Part shown: positions 54,601-64,000 of the stretch, in pieces | Position numbering within the stretch: position 1 is the first letter of the stretch | Layout of the letters: each line of letters begins with the position of its first letter | Assembly: GCF_031877795.1 (NCBI RefSeq) | Contig: NC_133948.1 | Span: 11,206,948 to 11,270,947, forward strand | Origin: Strix aluco | Taxonomy: Eukaryota; Chordata; Aves; Strigiformes; Strigidae | Length of the DNA stretch: 64,000 nucleotides | Direction of reading: 5' to 3' | Position numbers and translations under genes: made by a program | Notes under the pieces: model-generated | Seen by the model: only the letters and a program-made list of their open reading frames with translations | Told to the model about the DNA's origin: nothing | The model's database searches: none

Positions 54601-57600
54601 TTAAAAGATTAAACTAATCTAATACTTACCTAAAGCAAAAGCTAACTAATGTGCTAATACCAGTCATTCTCCTGTGTTTCTAGTGTCAAAACCTTCAAGC
54701 TCTGTCTACAGTTTTATTGCAGTCTGCAATGGTACGAACTTCCAATTTATTGTAGGCACAAAATCTTCAGCAAACTGAAAATGTAGGGAAAAAAGTAAAA
54801 CTGAGTTAATATTAAATAAAGCGAGGGATAGTGTCCTGACTGGGAATATGGAAACCTGTATCTGAGGTTATTTAAAGCTCTGCAGAATTTCCATTTTGTC
54901 ATGTAAAGCAGCGTAATGGTGAACCTTAAACCCAGTTTGCAACAGAGTAGGCAAAGCTCTGCTTACTGGCTTAACACTGAATCTATAAGTACAGTAGTGT
55001 AAATGCTTTCTAGAGTTTTCCTTTAGACTTAAAAGTGTTTCTACTGTTCCTCATTATTACCCATCACTTCCTTGTTGCAGTCTCCTTTTCCTTGCCATTA
55101 ACTTCTGCATATTGTACACTCTTGCTACTGGGAGCTTCTGAAAAACTCTCGCTAGCCTTCTCTACTGAGTGCTGTTCCTTGCCTGAGACTCAGCAAAGTG
55201 GAGGTAGGCCTCACAGCTAAGTTTATCTTCCAGCATGGTGTGCTCTAAACACTAAGAATAGCTTTCATTTAGTGGATACTAAGTGCAAACTTTTGTCATG
55301 AAAGCCTAAATATCTTTTGGGCAAGACTTTAGAAAATTACGTCTTGGTGTCGTGATCAGGTCACTGTAGACTCACAGAGTAAATTCATGTTCAGTGGGCT
55401 GTAATAGCTGTCCGTGAATATGCTTGTAGATGCATAAACTCTCATCCTGCAGTGAAAAAATATGTAGTTGTATTTCCTTATATATGTGGAAGATGAAGGG
55501 TAAATGAGGAGCTAAATGCACTTAATGGAGCTTAATCTTTAGACTTGTTCTATAGAAGGACATCTGAAATTATTACCTAGCAACTAACTGCTTACAAAGA
55601 AAACTAAGGCAGTAAGTTCAGAACTGCATACCTCTGAGTGCATGTTTTTGAAAATCTTGCAATTTTGCTTAATATTAGAGTTTAGCCTTTGGTATTCTGC
55701 AATGAAGCTGGTGAGAGCAAACTTGTTGCAAGAAGGAAAGCTGTTAGCCTCTGCATGTACTTAAAGGAGGAGGGGTAATGCAGAAAAAATGTAATTCATT
55801 CTATGCTTGTGCACAGTAGATGCTGTATGTTCTTTTCTTTGCTTTTCTGCAACATTTGTAAATTAATGTGAAGGGACCTTGGTGTTGAAGTAGATACAGA
55901 AGCTTAAATCTGGCAAAAAAACTAATGAAATCTTTCTTCCTTCCCAAAACACAAGGATTTAAGTTTTCAGAAGTAATTTTTATATAACCAACTTGAGACA
56001 CTTAAAAGGGGCCTGATTTTCAGGAAGTGGTGAACCACTCAAAAGTGGTCTTAGTTTGACTTGATGAAAAATGGGTGCAGCATCCATATGGGTAAGTTCT
56101 AAATCACTTGCTGTTTAATAGAATGTTAAATAGAATTGTAAAAAAATCAGGGAGTGCTTTTTGCAGTGTTCGTTCTAGCTTCCTTCCAAACAGCAGTTTG
56201 GAAGGCTTGGTTTCTGTGGGAGGCAGACTATGCTTTTCAATCTCAGAAATGCTTTTCCAACTGTTGAGGAGACACATGCTGTTAAAGAATCCACCCACTA
56301 TGAAAAACAGTAAGCACAGTCTCAGTATTCGTTGATTATGGAGAAAAGGAAGATATAATAGCTGATTTAAAACATCATTTCAACCTTACCTGTTTGTAGA
56401 TATTATCTTTATAGGAGAGGTTGCGAAGGTGATGGGATTATTGAAGATTTAAAAAAAAAAAAAAAAGATCATAGCATATCAGGCTGCATTTGATTTTAAA
56501 CTATGCTTTAATGGATAATAAACTAGTATCTTCAATTTAGTAGTATTACATTTGCACCTAGCTGGGAATTTTTTAAGCCCTTTTTTTTTCCCTTTTTGTA
56601 GTGGAACGTGACCTCTTGCATAGCTGTAATGTGATACTCCAAGCAAAGCATTTCCTGTCATATTCAGTGTGTACATGCAAAAGTAGACTGTGCAATACTT
56701 ATTTTTTAATGTGCTAAATAACATGTCCTCTGGAAACAGTTGGATGATTTAGATGGATATTTAACAAGTGAGGGACAACACCAAATTACAGTGCCCATGA
56801 AGTATCTGGGACTTGTGGGTTTACTGGGACCTTTGCTTAAAAATGGTTTAGACCGAGGTAAACAGAGTTGTTAATTCATAAAGATGCTAATCAGTTACTT
56901 ACAGAATGGATGCATGGGTTGCTGAGTCACAGTATGTGGCCTCTGCAGGCTAATGCAATTTATCTTTGTATGCATTTATAGCCTCGGGTCATAAGAACTC
57001 TGCATGTGCCTCAAACATGATCACTTAATATCTGCATTACTATACCATGCTCCTGGCCATGATGCAGGGTTTTTTTGTTTAATTTTAAGTAGTCAAGGGG
57101 AAAAATGTCCTTTAGAACCAATGTGAGAAGTTGCACTAATTTGAGCATCATTTGGCTCTGGCATTTTAGAGTGTACAGAATAAACTTAGTTGTTACCCAG
57201 AGTTTGGTGCTGTTCTGGAAATGCTCTTACTCCTCTTTTTGTCCTTTAGGCACACCTCATCATTCTCCAAAGGTTAGAAAGCTGCTGCATTTTTTTTTTT
57301 TTCCTTCCACCCAGCCATGCAGTTTGGAGTGTTTCTATATCTACCCAGATTTTCAAAGATATTTAAACAAGATATTGGTAGTTTGGTTTAATTTTTTTTT
57401 TTTCTTCCTTCCTCCTAAAGGAAACCAGTTGGGAAGCTACAGTCAAGTCTGACAGACCTTTGAAGACTGTAATTAAATGTCAGAATAAGGAAGGGGTTTT
57501 ATGGCTATTCTCAAGTTAGAACTGTCTTTTCTTTCTGCTCTTCCTTACTCTAGTTCTAATAAAGTACAGGTTTTTCAGATGGCACTTCTGACATTTGAAC

Positions 57601-60600
57601 TGCAGCATGATGGTGTGGGAAATGAAAAACAATTATTATACAGTTATTCAAATTATGTGCCGTTTTAATGGTTATTTCTAGTAAAGTTGATATGAAGTAC
57701 TGCCCTGAGAGCCTCAAGAGTGATACAGGTGGGACTGTCATTATGGGGGAGAACAGGAGACTAACACTTTCATTCCTTGTAGGCCTGAGGATATGCTTCT
57801 CTCTGTAGGTAAAGCCTTTTAGTTAGGTTCCCATCCTCTGCTCCCTTTTGTTGTTATTGATCTTCCTTTTTCCATATTTCAGGTCAGCCAGAACAATATT
57901 ACTATGATGTCATCCCCATCTCCTGTCCAACAAGCCCAAACACCCCAGTCAATGCCTCCGCCGCCACAGCCACAGCCATCTCCTCAGCCAGGCCAGCCAA
58001 CTTCTCAGCCAAATTCAAATGTCAGGTGAGCTAGACTGCAGCTTTTGAGGACCTTTGTCAGTGCCCTACGGGTGAGGTTTTCAGAAGCTTTCAATATATC
58101 TTACGCTGTTTCCATTGAAGTGAATGAATTTTAGTATCAGCTTCAGTGAGAGCACAGGTGGGATTGTGCTGAATACACTCTGAAAACCCCTATTGTAAAT
58201 GAAGAAGCTGAGTGTGAAACCCTCACTGGCAGAGCTACAGAGTGCCATAACAATGCTTACTAAAAGCGTATCTGCTCACAGGCTGATCATGCTTCCTTGT
58301 CAGATTTTGGCAGGTTTGATTTTATGTTTATTTTTCAGCTCTGGCCCAGCTCCATCACCCAGCAGCTTTCTCCCCAGTCCATCTCCACAACCATCCCAGA
58401 GCCCTGCAGCTGCACGAACACCTCAGAACTTTAGTGTCCCATCCCCAGGTCCTTTAAACACTCCAGGTAAATGATCTGAGAACTATACTGCAGACTGTGA
58501 GTTGGGGTATGTTTTGTTAACTACAATAGTTCTCAGGAAACCTGTTATTGTTTGGCACGATGTAAACTTTAAAGAGCTCTACAAAGCAGCCAGCACTGCA
58601 AATAGTGAACATGTCACATGCACCACAGAACACAACAACATGGATATCTCAAATCAAAATCAATTAAGGTCTCTTGTCATCACTGAACTATGTAATGGTT
58701 TTTTTTGAACTTCCCCAGTCTTTTGAAAAAAGAACGATACTTAATTTAATGGAGAAAGTTTATAGAGACATAATGATTCCTTAGTACCATGTGGGAAGGA
58801 ACCCTTAGCAACAGCAAGCAATTGTAAACGATGTAAAGGACTTAATCACAGGTGGCAGGCTCCAAAACACCTTCCTAGGTATACTCTGACAGTTGTGCTC
58901 TTCTCTCTCCCAGATGTAATTAGCAGTTTCTGATACTGTGAATGGAAGTAACATACTGGCTCCTCTGCAGTTTGGAAAGCACTGACTTAAGGAAAACTAC
59001 AACAAATTCAGTGTGTTGATTTAGCGTTTAAGGCACCAGAATGAAGCAAAATGAGGACCTAGAAATTGGGTATATGAAACTTTGGATCTTTTCAGAAAAA
59101 AAGTGTATTAAATTGCTGTTCTGTCCTCAGAAAACATTATTTCTACACAAACACTAGAGGGTTGGACAAGCAATAAATTGTGGAGGGTGTCCAATTGTGG
59201 ATTTGGATATTTGACATGAGCTATGCTTTGAGAGCGTCACATTTCAGATCTAGGTTGTGAAATGTCAGAATGCTGTTCTACAGTATCTTTTATTATCCCT
59301 GTGACATGGAGTGTTTACTTATTGCCAGGAAATCCAAATTCTGTCATGAGTCCAGCCAGTTCTAGCCAGTCAGAGGAGCAACAATATCTGGAGAAACTCA
59401 AACAGCTGTCAAAATACATTGAGCCACTCCGGAGGATGATCAATAAAATAGATAAAAATGAAGGTGAGGTTCCCTATATTTAGTCATGCATTTCTCTGTC
59501 AACTGTCTCTTCTGATGAAAGAAGCAGTACCTTGCCTTTTGTGATCGTTTCTATTCCAGGGGTTAAAAAGGACAGTGAAAGTTAGTTGTTCTTTCTTGCC
59601 TATAACTGTAAAGATTTCACTGTGAAGAGTGGGTAAAATCTTCATCCTTAAATTCCCATCAGTTTTCTGTTACTTTGGATATTTTTGAGACACGTAAAGC
59701 TTATACAATGGATATACTTATGGTTAGAGGAAGGATCTTTGATCCTCACTACTTTCCTCAGTATTGGCTCATGTTTTCACTTTTAACAGTGTACTGAATT
59801 TCTGTCTGCAAGTATGGAAACTATTCTTGTAGTCAGTGTTTGTGTCTCTGATGTTATTTCAGATAGGAAGAAGGACCTGAGTAAAATGAAGAGTCTCTTA
59901 GATATCCTGACTGACCCTTCAAAACGGTAACTCTTTTTCCTTTGGGCTGGACATCAGGTTCCCCAGCTCTTCCAGAAATTTGTTGTTTAGCATGCAGCCA
60001 TGTTGGCATTGCAGCTGTCTGTGGGGCTCAGACAGCAGAAACACTTCAGCTGAGGTGACTGTTTTGTGGTGATTAAATTTCTCCTTTTCTGCAGGTGCCC
60101 TCTGAAGACACTGCAGAAATGTGAAATTGCTCTGGAGAAGCTGAAAAATGATATGGCTGTGGTACGTAATGCTTTGCACTAGCAAGAGATAAGCAATTAA
60201 TTCCAAAAGGTCTTATGATTTGGCAAGATAATATTTTGCATTTCTTCTTGCTCATGCTGTTAAGACTTCAAGTAAGGTTGGACAAAATAAGAAAACAGGA
60301 AATAATGGGCAAACATTTACTTCATGTAAGTCACCTGTGTATCTTTTAACTGAACTTTCAAGTTCTTGTGCTTTGTGCAAAGACTTGAGTAATTCTATGA
60401 ACATTTGCAGCTGATTTCAGGACAGACTTCCTAAATGAAAGCTGTGGACGGCTTTTTTTTTTTTCCTTAATGTTACTGTATGCAGTTTTGAGAATCCTTT
60501 GCAGTTCATGCATTGGAAGTTTACCGCTATAAAATTTTGCAGAATCAATAGTAGAGATTTCTTTTTTGGTGATGATTAAAAGAAAAGGGGCTTCTCTTGT

Positions 60601-62388
60601 GTTTTAGCCTACTCCTCCGCCTCCCCCAGTGCCCCCCACCAAACAGCAGTACTTGTGTCAGCCACTTTTGGATGCTGTTTTGGCCAACATCCGTTCACCA
60701 GTCTTCAACCATTCCCTTTACCGTACGTTTATGCCAGCTATGACTGCAATTCATGGACCACCGATCACGTATGTATCATTGACCTGCTTCTGTCTTAATA
60801 ATTTTTCCTTAATTTATGAATTTATGATTTGTAGCAACTACTAAAAGAACAGATGGGTTTATGGACGGGTGTGAGTTATATCTTTCCTTTTTACACCTGT
60901 AAAATAATTTACAAATGTGGTGTTGGCATAGTATTTTCACCTAATCTTTTTGTCAACTGTATTTTACATAGGGCCCCAGTTGCTTCCCCTCGAAAACGGA
61001 AATATGAAGAGGATGAAAGACAGACCATACCAAATGTCTTACAAGGGGAAGTTGCAAGATTAAATCCTAAATTTCTGGTGAACCTGGACCCTTCCCACTG
61101 CAGTAATAATGGCACAGTTCATCTCATATGCAAGCTAGGTAAGCAAGAAGAAACTAAACGTTGAATTCAGAAAGTGCTGAGCTTGACTGTAGAAATTTGG
61201 AGAATTTTTTGCTAAGTCTTGAATCTTGCCAACCTGTGACTTCTGCATGAAGTCTGTACTTATCAGATTCATAGCACTGCTTAATCATGACATTCCACTC
61301 AGCCTGCTTCAGGGTACACCTGGAGATTTCATTCACACTGATCCTTTCTTTGCACTCAAGTTGCAACTTAGAGTCTAGAAAATGACTTGTTGCTAGCATC
61401 AGTCTTGATTCCTGATTTGACCTGTACTGATATGGGAGAATTGTTCTGCCTCCAATAAATAGGATGGAGCAAGAGAAATGTTAATTTTTGGGAGGGTCTA
61501 TTTCAATTTGTACTAATGATCACTGACAATGGTGTATGTTCTAGAAAGAAAGTCAGATTGCATCTTTTTTTTGTCCCAGCTGAATAATCATGAAGCGTTA
61601 CAGTCCATTAACTTGTTTTGCTCTTGGATTCCAGTGGGAAAGTAGATTACGCCTCCCCTTAGTTTGAGAAATCTGAACTGGTTTTGTCCTGAATATTAGT
61701 ATGTAAGGCACTTAATTTTCAAAAATGAAGTGTCTAACTTAGTGAAGTTCAGCTGATGAAATGGTGAGATTGGCAAGGTGCAGAAATGTGTAAAAGATGG
61801 AGCTATGTTTGCCAGGCTTTACTTCCAAGAATTTAAGAGTGTTGTTAAAGTGAGCAATGAGATTGCCTTCCAGTAAAAATAGACATGTACACCTTGGTTC
61901 CTCCTTGGGGTTCAGAGGCTAGAAACCAAGCTGAATTGTTCACAAAAAACCCCTCCGTCCAGCAAGCAATGCTTTGTTCTGATGGGAAGTGTGTTTGCAT
62001 TCTAGATGACAAGAATCTTCCAAACGTCCCACCACTACAGCTCAGCGTTCCAGCAGACTATCCAGATCAGAGCCCTCTGTGGATAAAAAACCCTAGACAG
62101 TATGGTATGAGGATGCTATCATGACATTTGTTGGGCATGTGTTTGTTCTAATAGCGAGGACACCTAGTATTACTCCTTTTAAATTATTTTTAAAATGTTA
62201 TTTGTTTTATTTTTACTATAACTCTGTTTATCTGTTATCTTTTTTTTCCAGCAGCCAATCCCTTTTTGCAGTCAGTGTATCGGTACATGACTTCAAAACT
62301 ATTGCAACTTCCAGACAAGCATTCAGTCACGGCACTCTTAAACACCTGGGCACAAAGTATTCGTCAGGCCTGCCTCTCTGCTGCATAA
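33866..62388 (+). CDS. MED15: MED15, Mediator tail subunit with KIX domain and polyglutamine region
   Basis: Eighteen coding exons (33866-33933, 40521-40608, 41820-41871, 42342-42371, 43598-43813, 44386-44648, 45425-45805, 47005-47094, 52003-52122, 57883-58025, 58339-58466, 59329-59463, 59863-59926, 60095-60161, 60608-60768, 60972-61138, 62006-62104, 62252-62388) sum to 2409 nt, 802 residues; human is about 788. All borders are GT/AG and in frame. MED15 sits in the Mediator tail in the nucleus and relays activators such as SREBP and SMAD2/3 to RNA polymerase II. Order: KIX domain (about 9-75), a Gly/Met/Pro-rich segment, a Gln-rich region (about 152-390) with runs of 13 and 16 Q, a Ser/Pro/Gln-rich segment (about 437-540), then the conserved C-terminal half (about 540-802) that anchors it in Mediator. 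The ATG has G at -3 and +4. Confidence 0.97.
34436..34443 (+). promoter_or_regulatory. CRE-like site in MED15 intron 1
   Basis: TGACGTAA, a common variant of the CREB/ATF site, 500 bases into intron 1 and just outside the CpG island. A single 8-base match, so weak evidence. Confidence 0.25.
35591..35668 (+). mobile_element. CR1 LINE 3' end (short, 5'-truncated, plus orientation)
   Basis: Contains CCCATGGCAGCAGGGTTGGA, GATGATCTTTAAGGTCCCTT and CCAACCAAAATCATTTTATG, the standard avian CR1 3' terminus just before the repeated octamer. About 78 bases remain, as is usual for severely truncated CR1 copies. It lies in MED15 intron 1 and is a main reason to call this a bird genome. Confidence 0.9.
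37283..37320. repeat. 19-bp tandem duplication in MED15 intron 1
   Basis: TCACCTCTGCTGGAGGGTA is followed directly by TCACCTCTGGTGGAGGATA, two mismatches in 19. Confidence 0.85.
40521..40608 (+). CDS. MED15: MED15 exon 2 (KIX)
   Basis: After CTTTTTCAG: DDAMRKAGVAHNKSS, then DMESHVFMKAKTR, residues 23-52. Donor GTAAGG at 40609, phase 0. Too short to show as a long open frame, but conserved throughout. Confidence 0.96.
41820..41871 (+). CDS. MED15: MED15 exon 3 (KIX helix 3)
   Basis: 52-nt exon encoding EEYLSLVARLIIHFRDI, residues 53-69, plus one base of H70. Acceptor CAACTTTAG, donor GTAAGT at 41872. Confidence 0.95.
42342..42371 (+). CDS. MED15: MED15 exon 4 (microexon)
   Basis: A 30-nt exon encoding HNKKSQASVS plus one base of D80. 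Acceptor TCCTTTGCAG, donor GTAAGA at 42372. Identical to the human residues at this point. Skipping it would keep the frame. Confidence 0.94.
43598..43813 (+). CDS. MED15: MED15 exon 5 (Gly/Met/Pro-rich linker)
   Basis: After TTTGTAG: DPMNALQNLTGGPPAG, then Met- and Gly-rich sequence ending in STATQQ, residues 80-151 plus one base. Donor GTAAGT at 43814. Confidence 0.95.
44386..44648 (+). CDS. MED15: MED15 exon 6 (first glutamine-rich exon)
   Basis: After CTTTTTAG the exon reads QLQLQQIAQQ and continues Gln-rich (FQAQQSAMQQQFQVQQQQ, then an alanine patch) to QNQQQ at residue 239. The donor GTGATG at 44649 is weaker than its neighbours, lacking the A at +5 pairing region of a good GTAAGT. Phase 0. 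Confidence 0.93.
45425..45805 (+). CDS. MED15: MED15 exon 7 (main polyglutamine exon)
   Basis: After TGCTTTTTAG: 127 codons, residues 240-366, starting MQQQQ. Two pure runs stand out, 13 Q and 16 Q, written as CAG with CAA interruptions. The exon ends SQVMPVTLTPQQLKAMQ with donor GTAAGG at 45806. Phase 0 on both sides. Run lengths are likely to differ between individuals. Confidence 0.95.
46492..46537. repeat. 23-bp tandem duplication in MED15 intron 7
   Basis: Both copies begin ACACTTGAGAAATT and contain TTGAC; they start at 46492 and 46515. Confidence 0.8.
47005..47094 (+). CDS. MED15: MED15 exon 8 (Gln/Ala-rich, 30 codons)
   Basis: Acceptor CATACTCAAG, then VRAQLVQQQQAAAAV and on to GASGQ, residues 367-396, donor GTAAGG at 47095. 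The exon itself begins GTAAGAG, so its first bases look like a splice donor placed directly behind the acceptor. Phase 0 at both ends. Confidence 0.93.
47095..52002 (+). other. MED15 intron 8
   Basis: 4908 bp. It holds T-rich tracts (about 50320-50386) and a TG-rich simple repeat (50511-50541). No coding exon recognised. Confidence 0.88.
50511..50541. repeat. TG-rich simple repeat
   Basis: Interrupted (TG)n with CATG and ACATG breaks. A degenerate microsatellite. Confidence 0.75.
52003..52122 (+). CDS. MED15: MED15 exon 9
   Basis: After CTGTCCTCAAAG: MITAPMARGGMQIRPRFPPT, then SIPLGGQQMPQ, residues 397-436. It matches the human RFPPTTAVSA segment. Donor GTATTT at 52123, phase 0. Confidence 0.94.
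52123..57882 (+). other. MED15 intron 9
   Basis: 5760 bp. Short open frames such as the one at 53104-53292 follow an acceptor-like tract but have no donor or recognisable product. An A run at 56450-56466. No further feature. Confidence 0.88.
57883..58025 (+). CDS. MED15: MED15 exon 10 (Ser/Pro/Gln-rich)
   Basis: After CATATTTCAG: VSQNNITMMSSPSPV, then TPQSMPPPPQPQPSPQPGQ to NSNV, residues 437-483 plus two bases of S484. Donor GTGAGC at 58026. Confidence 0.95.
58339..58466 (+). CDS. MED15: MED15 exon 11 (Ser/Pro-rich)
   Basis: After TTTTTCAG: SGPAPSPSSFLPSPSPQPSQ through FSVPSPGPLNTP, residues 484-526 plus one base. Nearly identical to human. Donor GTAAAT at 58467. Confidence 0.95.
59329..59463 (+). 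CDS. MED15: MED15 exon 12
   Basis: After TTATTGCCAG: GNPNSVMSPASSSQSEEQQY, then LKQLSKYIEPLRRMINKI and DKNE, residues 527-571 plus one base. Donor GTGAGG at 59464. This begins the conserved helical C-terminal half. Confidence 0.96.
59863..59926 (+). CDS. MED15: MED15 exon 13
   Basis: 64-nt exon: DRKKDLSKMKSLLDILTDPS and K, residues 572-592, plus two bases of R593. Acceptor TTATTTCAG, donor GTAACT at 59927. Identical to human residues as recalled. Confidence 0.95.
60095..60161 (+). CDS. MED15: MED15 exon 14
   Basis: 67-nt exon: completes R593, then CPLKTLQKCEIALEKLKNDM and AV. Acceptor CTTTTCTGCAG, donor GTACGT at 60162, phase 0. The preceding intron is only 168 bp. Confidence 0.95.
60608..60768 (+). 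CDS. MED15: MED15 exon 15
   Basis: After GTGTTTTAG: PTPPPPPVPPTKQQYLCQP, then LDAVLANIRSPVFNHSLYRT to HGPPI, residues 616-668 plus two bases of T669. Donor GTATGT at 60769. Confidence 0.96.
60972..61138 (+). CDS. MED15: MED15 exon 16
   Basis: After TTTTACATAG: APVASPRKRKYEEDERQTIP, then VLQGEVARLNPKFLVNLDP to HLICKL, residues 669-724 plus one base. Basic patch RKRK at its start. Donor GTAAGC at 61139. Confidence 0.96.
62006..62104 (+). CDS. MED15: MED15 exon 17
   Basis: After GCATTCTAG: DDKNLPNVPPLQLSVPADYP, then DQSPLWIKNPRQY, residues 725-757, plus one base. KNPR replaces DRQW of human as recalled. Donor GTATGA at 62105; the following intron is only 147 bp. Confidence 0.94.
62252..62388 (+). 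CDS. MED15: MED15 exon 18 (C terminus and stop)
   Basis: With the first of two tandem acceptors (CCAG at 62251) the exon reads AANPFLQSVYRYMTSKLLQ, then LPDKHSVTALLNTWAQSIRQ and ACLSAA, with TAA at 62386-62388. The length equals human across the junction. A second acceptor three bases on would drop one alanine. Confidence 0.95.
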
Positions 62389-62817
62389 CATCTCACTTTC
62401 GAAGTTGTGAAGCAAGAAAGAAGGTCTTGACAGCTGGCCTCTTCCACATGCTACTGGAAAATCACAGGCATTTTGGGGAGGGTACTTCAGAAGAAAGAAG
62501 CCTTATGTTGTTTTGTTTCTAGGTGTCAGGTTCAGTAGAGAACCTGATGTTAGACTTAGCTTTCATGCTTTTTATCTTCTGCCTCTGTGGACTTTTGCCA
62601 GCATTTTCAGATATACAAAATGTGTATATATGGTTCTTGAGACTGTATTAGGATGAGTTTTTATTGTCTTCTTAGAGAAGAAATTTATTTGTGGACTTCC
62701 ATCAGGGAGTCTGGTATAAGAGGGAATAGGGAGAGAATGTCCTAATTTGCTTCAAAGTTTGCTCAGTGCCAGTATTCCTTTCACGCTGTATGTTTTGTGA
62801 CCTGATACTGCCCCAGA

Positions 62818-62823
62818 AATAAA
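62818..62823 (+). terminator. Proximal MED15 polyadenylation signal (candidate)
   Basis: AATAAA 430 bases after the stop. It would give a short 3' UTR isoform. Confidence 0.4.
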
Positions 62824-63778
62824 TTAGCTGCGACTAGAATGTGCTTGCAAACTTCTCAGTGGTTGCAGGAATCTTTTTGCCTATTAGCTTTGCCCAGAGA
62901 TGGCATAAATTACAGCTTTTTAAGGCATCCCTCAAATATGAGAGACAAATCTGGATAATTATACTTGGGGGGTGGGGAACCAAATAGAGAAAAGAAGTAT
63001 TTTCTAGCTTATTTTAAACACTACTTTATATAAATGGTTTTTGGTTAGCATGGACTACATGTCCAAAAGAGTGAGGTGATGAGAAAGAAGAGCTATTAAT
63101 GTGCACGCTGACTACAGAGGTATAAACTCTGTAAGTGTGTGTGTAAAGGTAGTGGGGGGAAACCCAACAGTATAAAGGCCTAGTAACACAAATCAATCCA
63201 GCAGGCTTGTAGCTACATTTCTTCTTTTACTGAGAGTCTCTCTGAGGCATCTGGTTTACTTTGGGAGTTGATGCAGTTCAGTGAAAATGCATCTATGCTA
63301 CATCAGTTTGTTTAAAAAGAAAAGAACCAACATAGCTCAGGAGTAGAACTGACTAACAACTGAACTGATACTTTGTGCCTTGAGCAATGATAGGCACTCA
63401 CGTCAGTCATCAGCTGCCTTATTGTTGGGCACTTCTAATGAAAGCACTTGCCATGAGTAACTAATTTCATGCATAGTGTGGTTTTATTTTCCCCATGCTT
63501 ATAAGTTGCTCACGTTTTCCTGGTGCAGAAGAATTTCAGATTTCAGATGTTCCTGTTATATTCTGCTCCATCTCCCTGTATTGTGCAGCAAACCTTAAAG
63601 AGTAGCTGGCTCTCTTACAGTAGTGTCAAGAAATTGCTATGATCTTCGTAAATCTGTGTGGTGTCATCAGTTTTAGGATGTTTTTAAATGTGGGTACTTA
63701 GTAAGCACTGACTGAGGCAGCAGAATGCTATCAATATTTTGTACATGAACTAATGCTTTATCTGTTTGTTTCTATTGT

Positions 63779-63784
63779 AATAAA
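63779..63784 (+). terminator. Distal MED15 polyadenylation signal (candidate)
   Basis: AATAAA in TTGTAATAAATTTATT, with a UGUA motif 39 bases upstream and GT-rich sequence downstream (TGTTGTGTCTGTTGG at 63856-63870). Confidence 0.6.
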
Positions 63785-63800
63785 TTTATTATTATTCCTG

Positions 63801-64000
63801 TGTTGGATGCTAACATTATACTGCTCTTCCCATGTTGATCCTTAGAAACCAGTTCTGTTGTGTCTGTTGGATGATGGTTACTTTGTTCTATGATAAGGGA
63901 CAACTTGTACGCTTTGAAGGTTAGGGGAGGAAATCATAAATAGCTCTTCATCCCATGCAACAGTATCTTTACTGTCCTCGTAGTGAATTGGAAGATGTGG
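63801..64000. other. Intergenic end of window
   Basis: 200 bases downstream of the distal MED15 polyadenylation signal; no gene visible. Confidence 0.5.

Larger units (their letters stand above)
58026..62005 (+). other. MED15 introns 10 to 16
   Basis: Short introns of 313, 862, 399, 168, 446, 203 and 867 bp between closely spaced C-terminal exons. Nothing else recognised in them. Confidence 0.88.
62389..63800 (+). other. MED15 3' UTR
   Basis: About 1.4 kb after the stop, with AATAAA at 62818 and at 63779. No other coding signal. A UGUA motif (63740) precedes and GT-rich sequence follows the distal signal, so the distal end is favoured. The exact cleavage site is inferred. Confidence 0.6.

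Overview
This is a piece of vertebrate nuclear DNA, most likely from a bird. It holds three intron-rich genes whose spliced products read as close relatives of human CRKL, KLHL22 and MED15 (the 22q11 gene set), flanked by two CpG islands. Two stretches look like CR1 LINE 3' ends, the retroposon that dominates bird genomes; other sauropsids also carry CR1, so crocodilian or turtle cannot be excluded. Introns are short (0.15-10 kb). The species cannot be named from sequence alone. There is no bacterial, viral or CRISPR content.

Layout. 1-8788 (minus strand): 5' part of CRKL, with coding exons 1 and 2. The final exon lies beyond the left edge, so the gene is cut by the window. 8430-9730: CpG island promoter of CRKL. 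9731-15100: intergenic, no supportable gene. 15117-23415 (minus strand): complete coding region of KLHL22 in six exons, 638 codons, with a probable non-coding first exon about 10 kb upstream at a second CpG island (32880-34200). 33866-62388 (plus strand): complete coding region of MED15 in 18 exons, 802 codons, followed by a 3' UTR of about 1.4 kb with two polyadenylation signals. The last 200 bases are intergenic.

All splice junctions were placed by hand with GT/AG borders, and the reading frame was checked across every junction: KLHL22 sums to 1917 nt and MED15 to 2409 nt, both whole numbers of codons ending at a stop. KLHL22 and MED15 appear to be transcribed divergently from one CpG island that carries a ZNF143/THAP11-type site, a TCTCGCGAGA palindrome and ETS-type sites.

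Functionally the genes are not a pathway. CRKL is an SH2-SH3 adaptor in tyrosine kinase signalling, KLHL22 is a substrate receptor of the CUL3 ubiquitin ligase, and MED15 is the tail subunit of Mediator that binds activators through its KIX domain. I found no previously undescribed system. The more interesting signals are splice-site oddities (a MED15 exon that begins with a donor-like sequence, a NAGNAG acceptor, a cryptic donor in KLHL22), a possible upstream reading frame in the KLHL22 leader, a near-perfect palindrome in KLHL22 intron 1, and several small tandem duplications.
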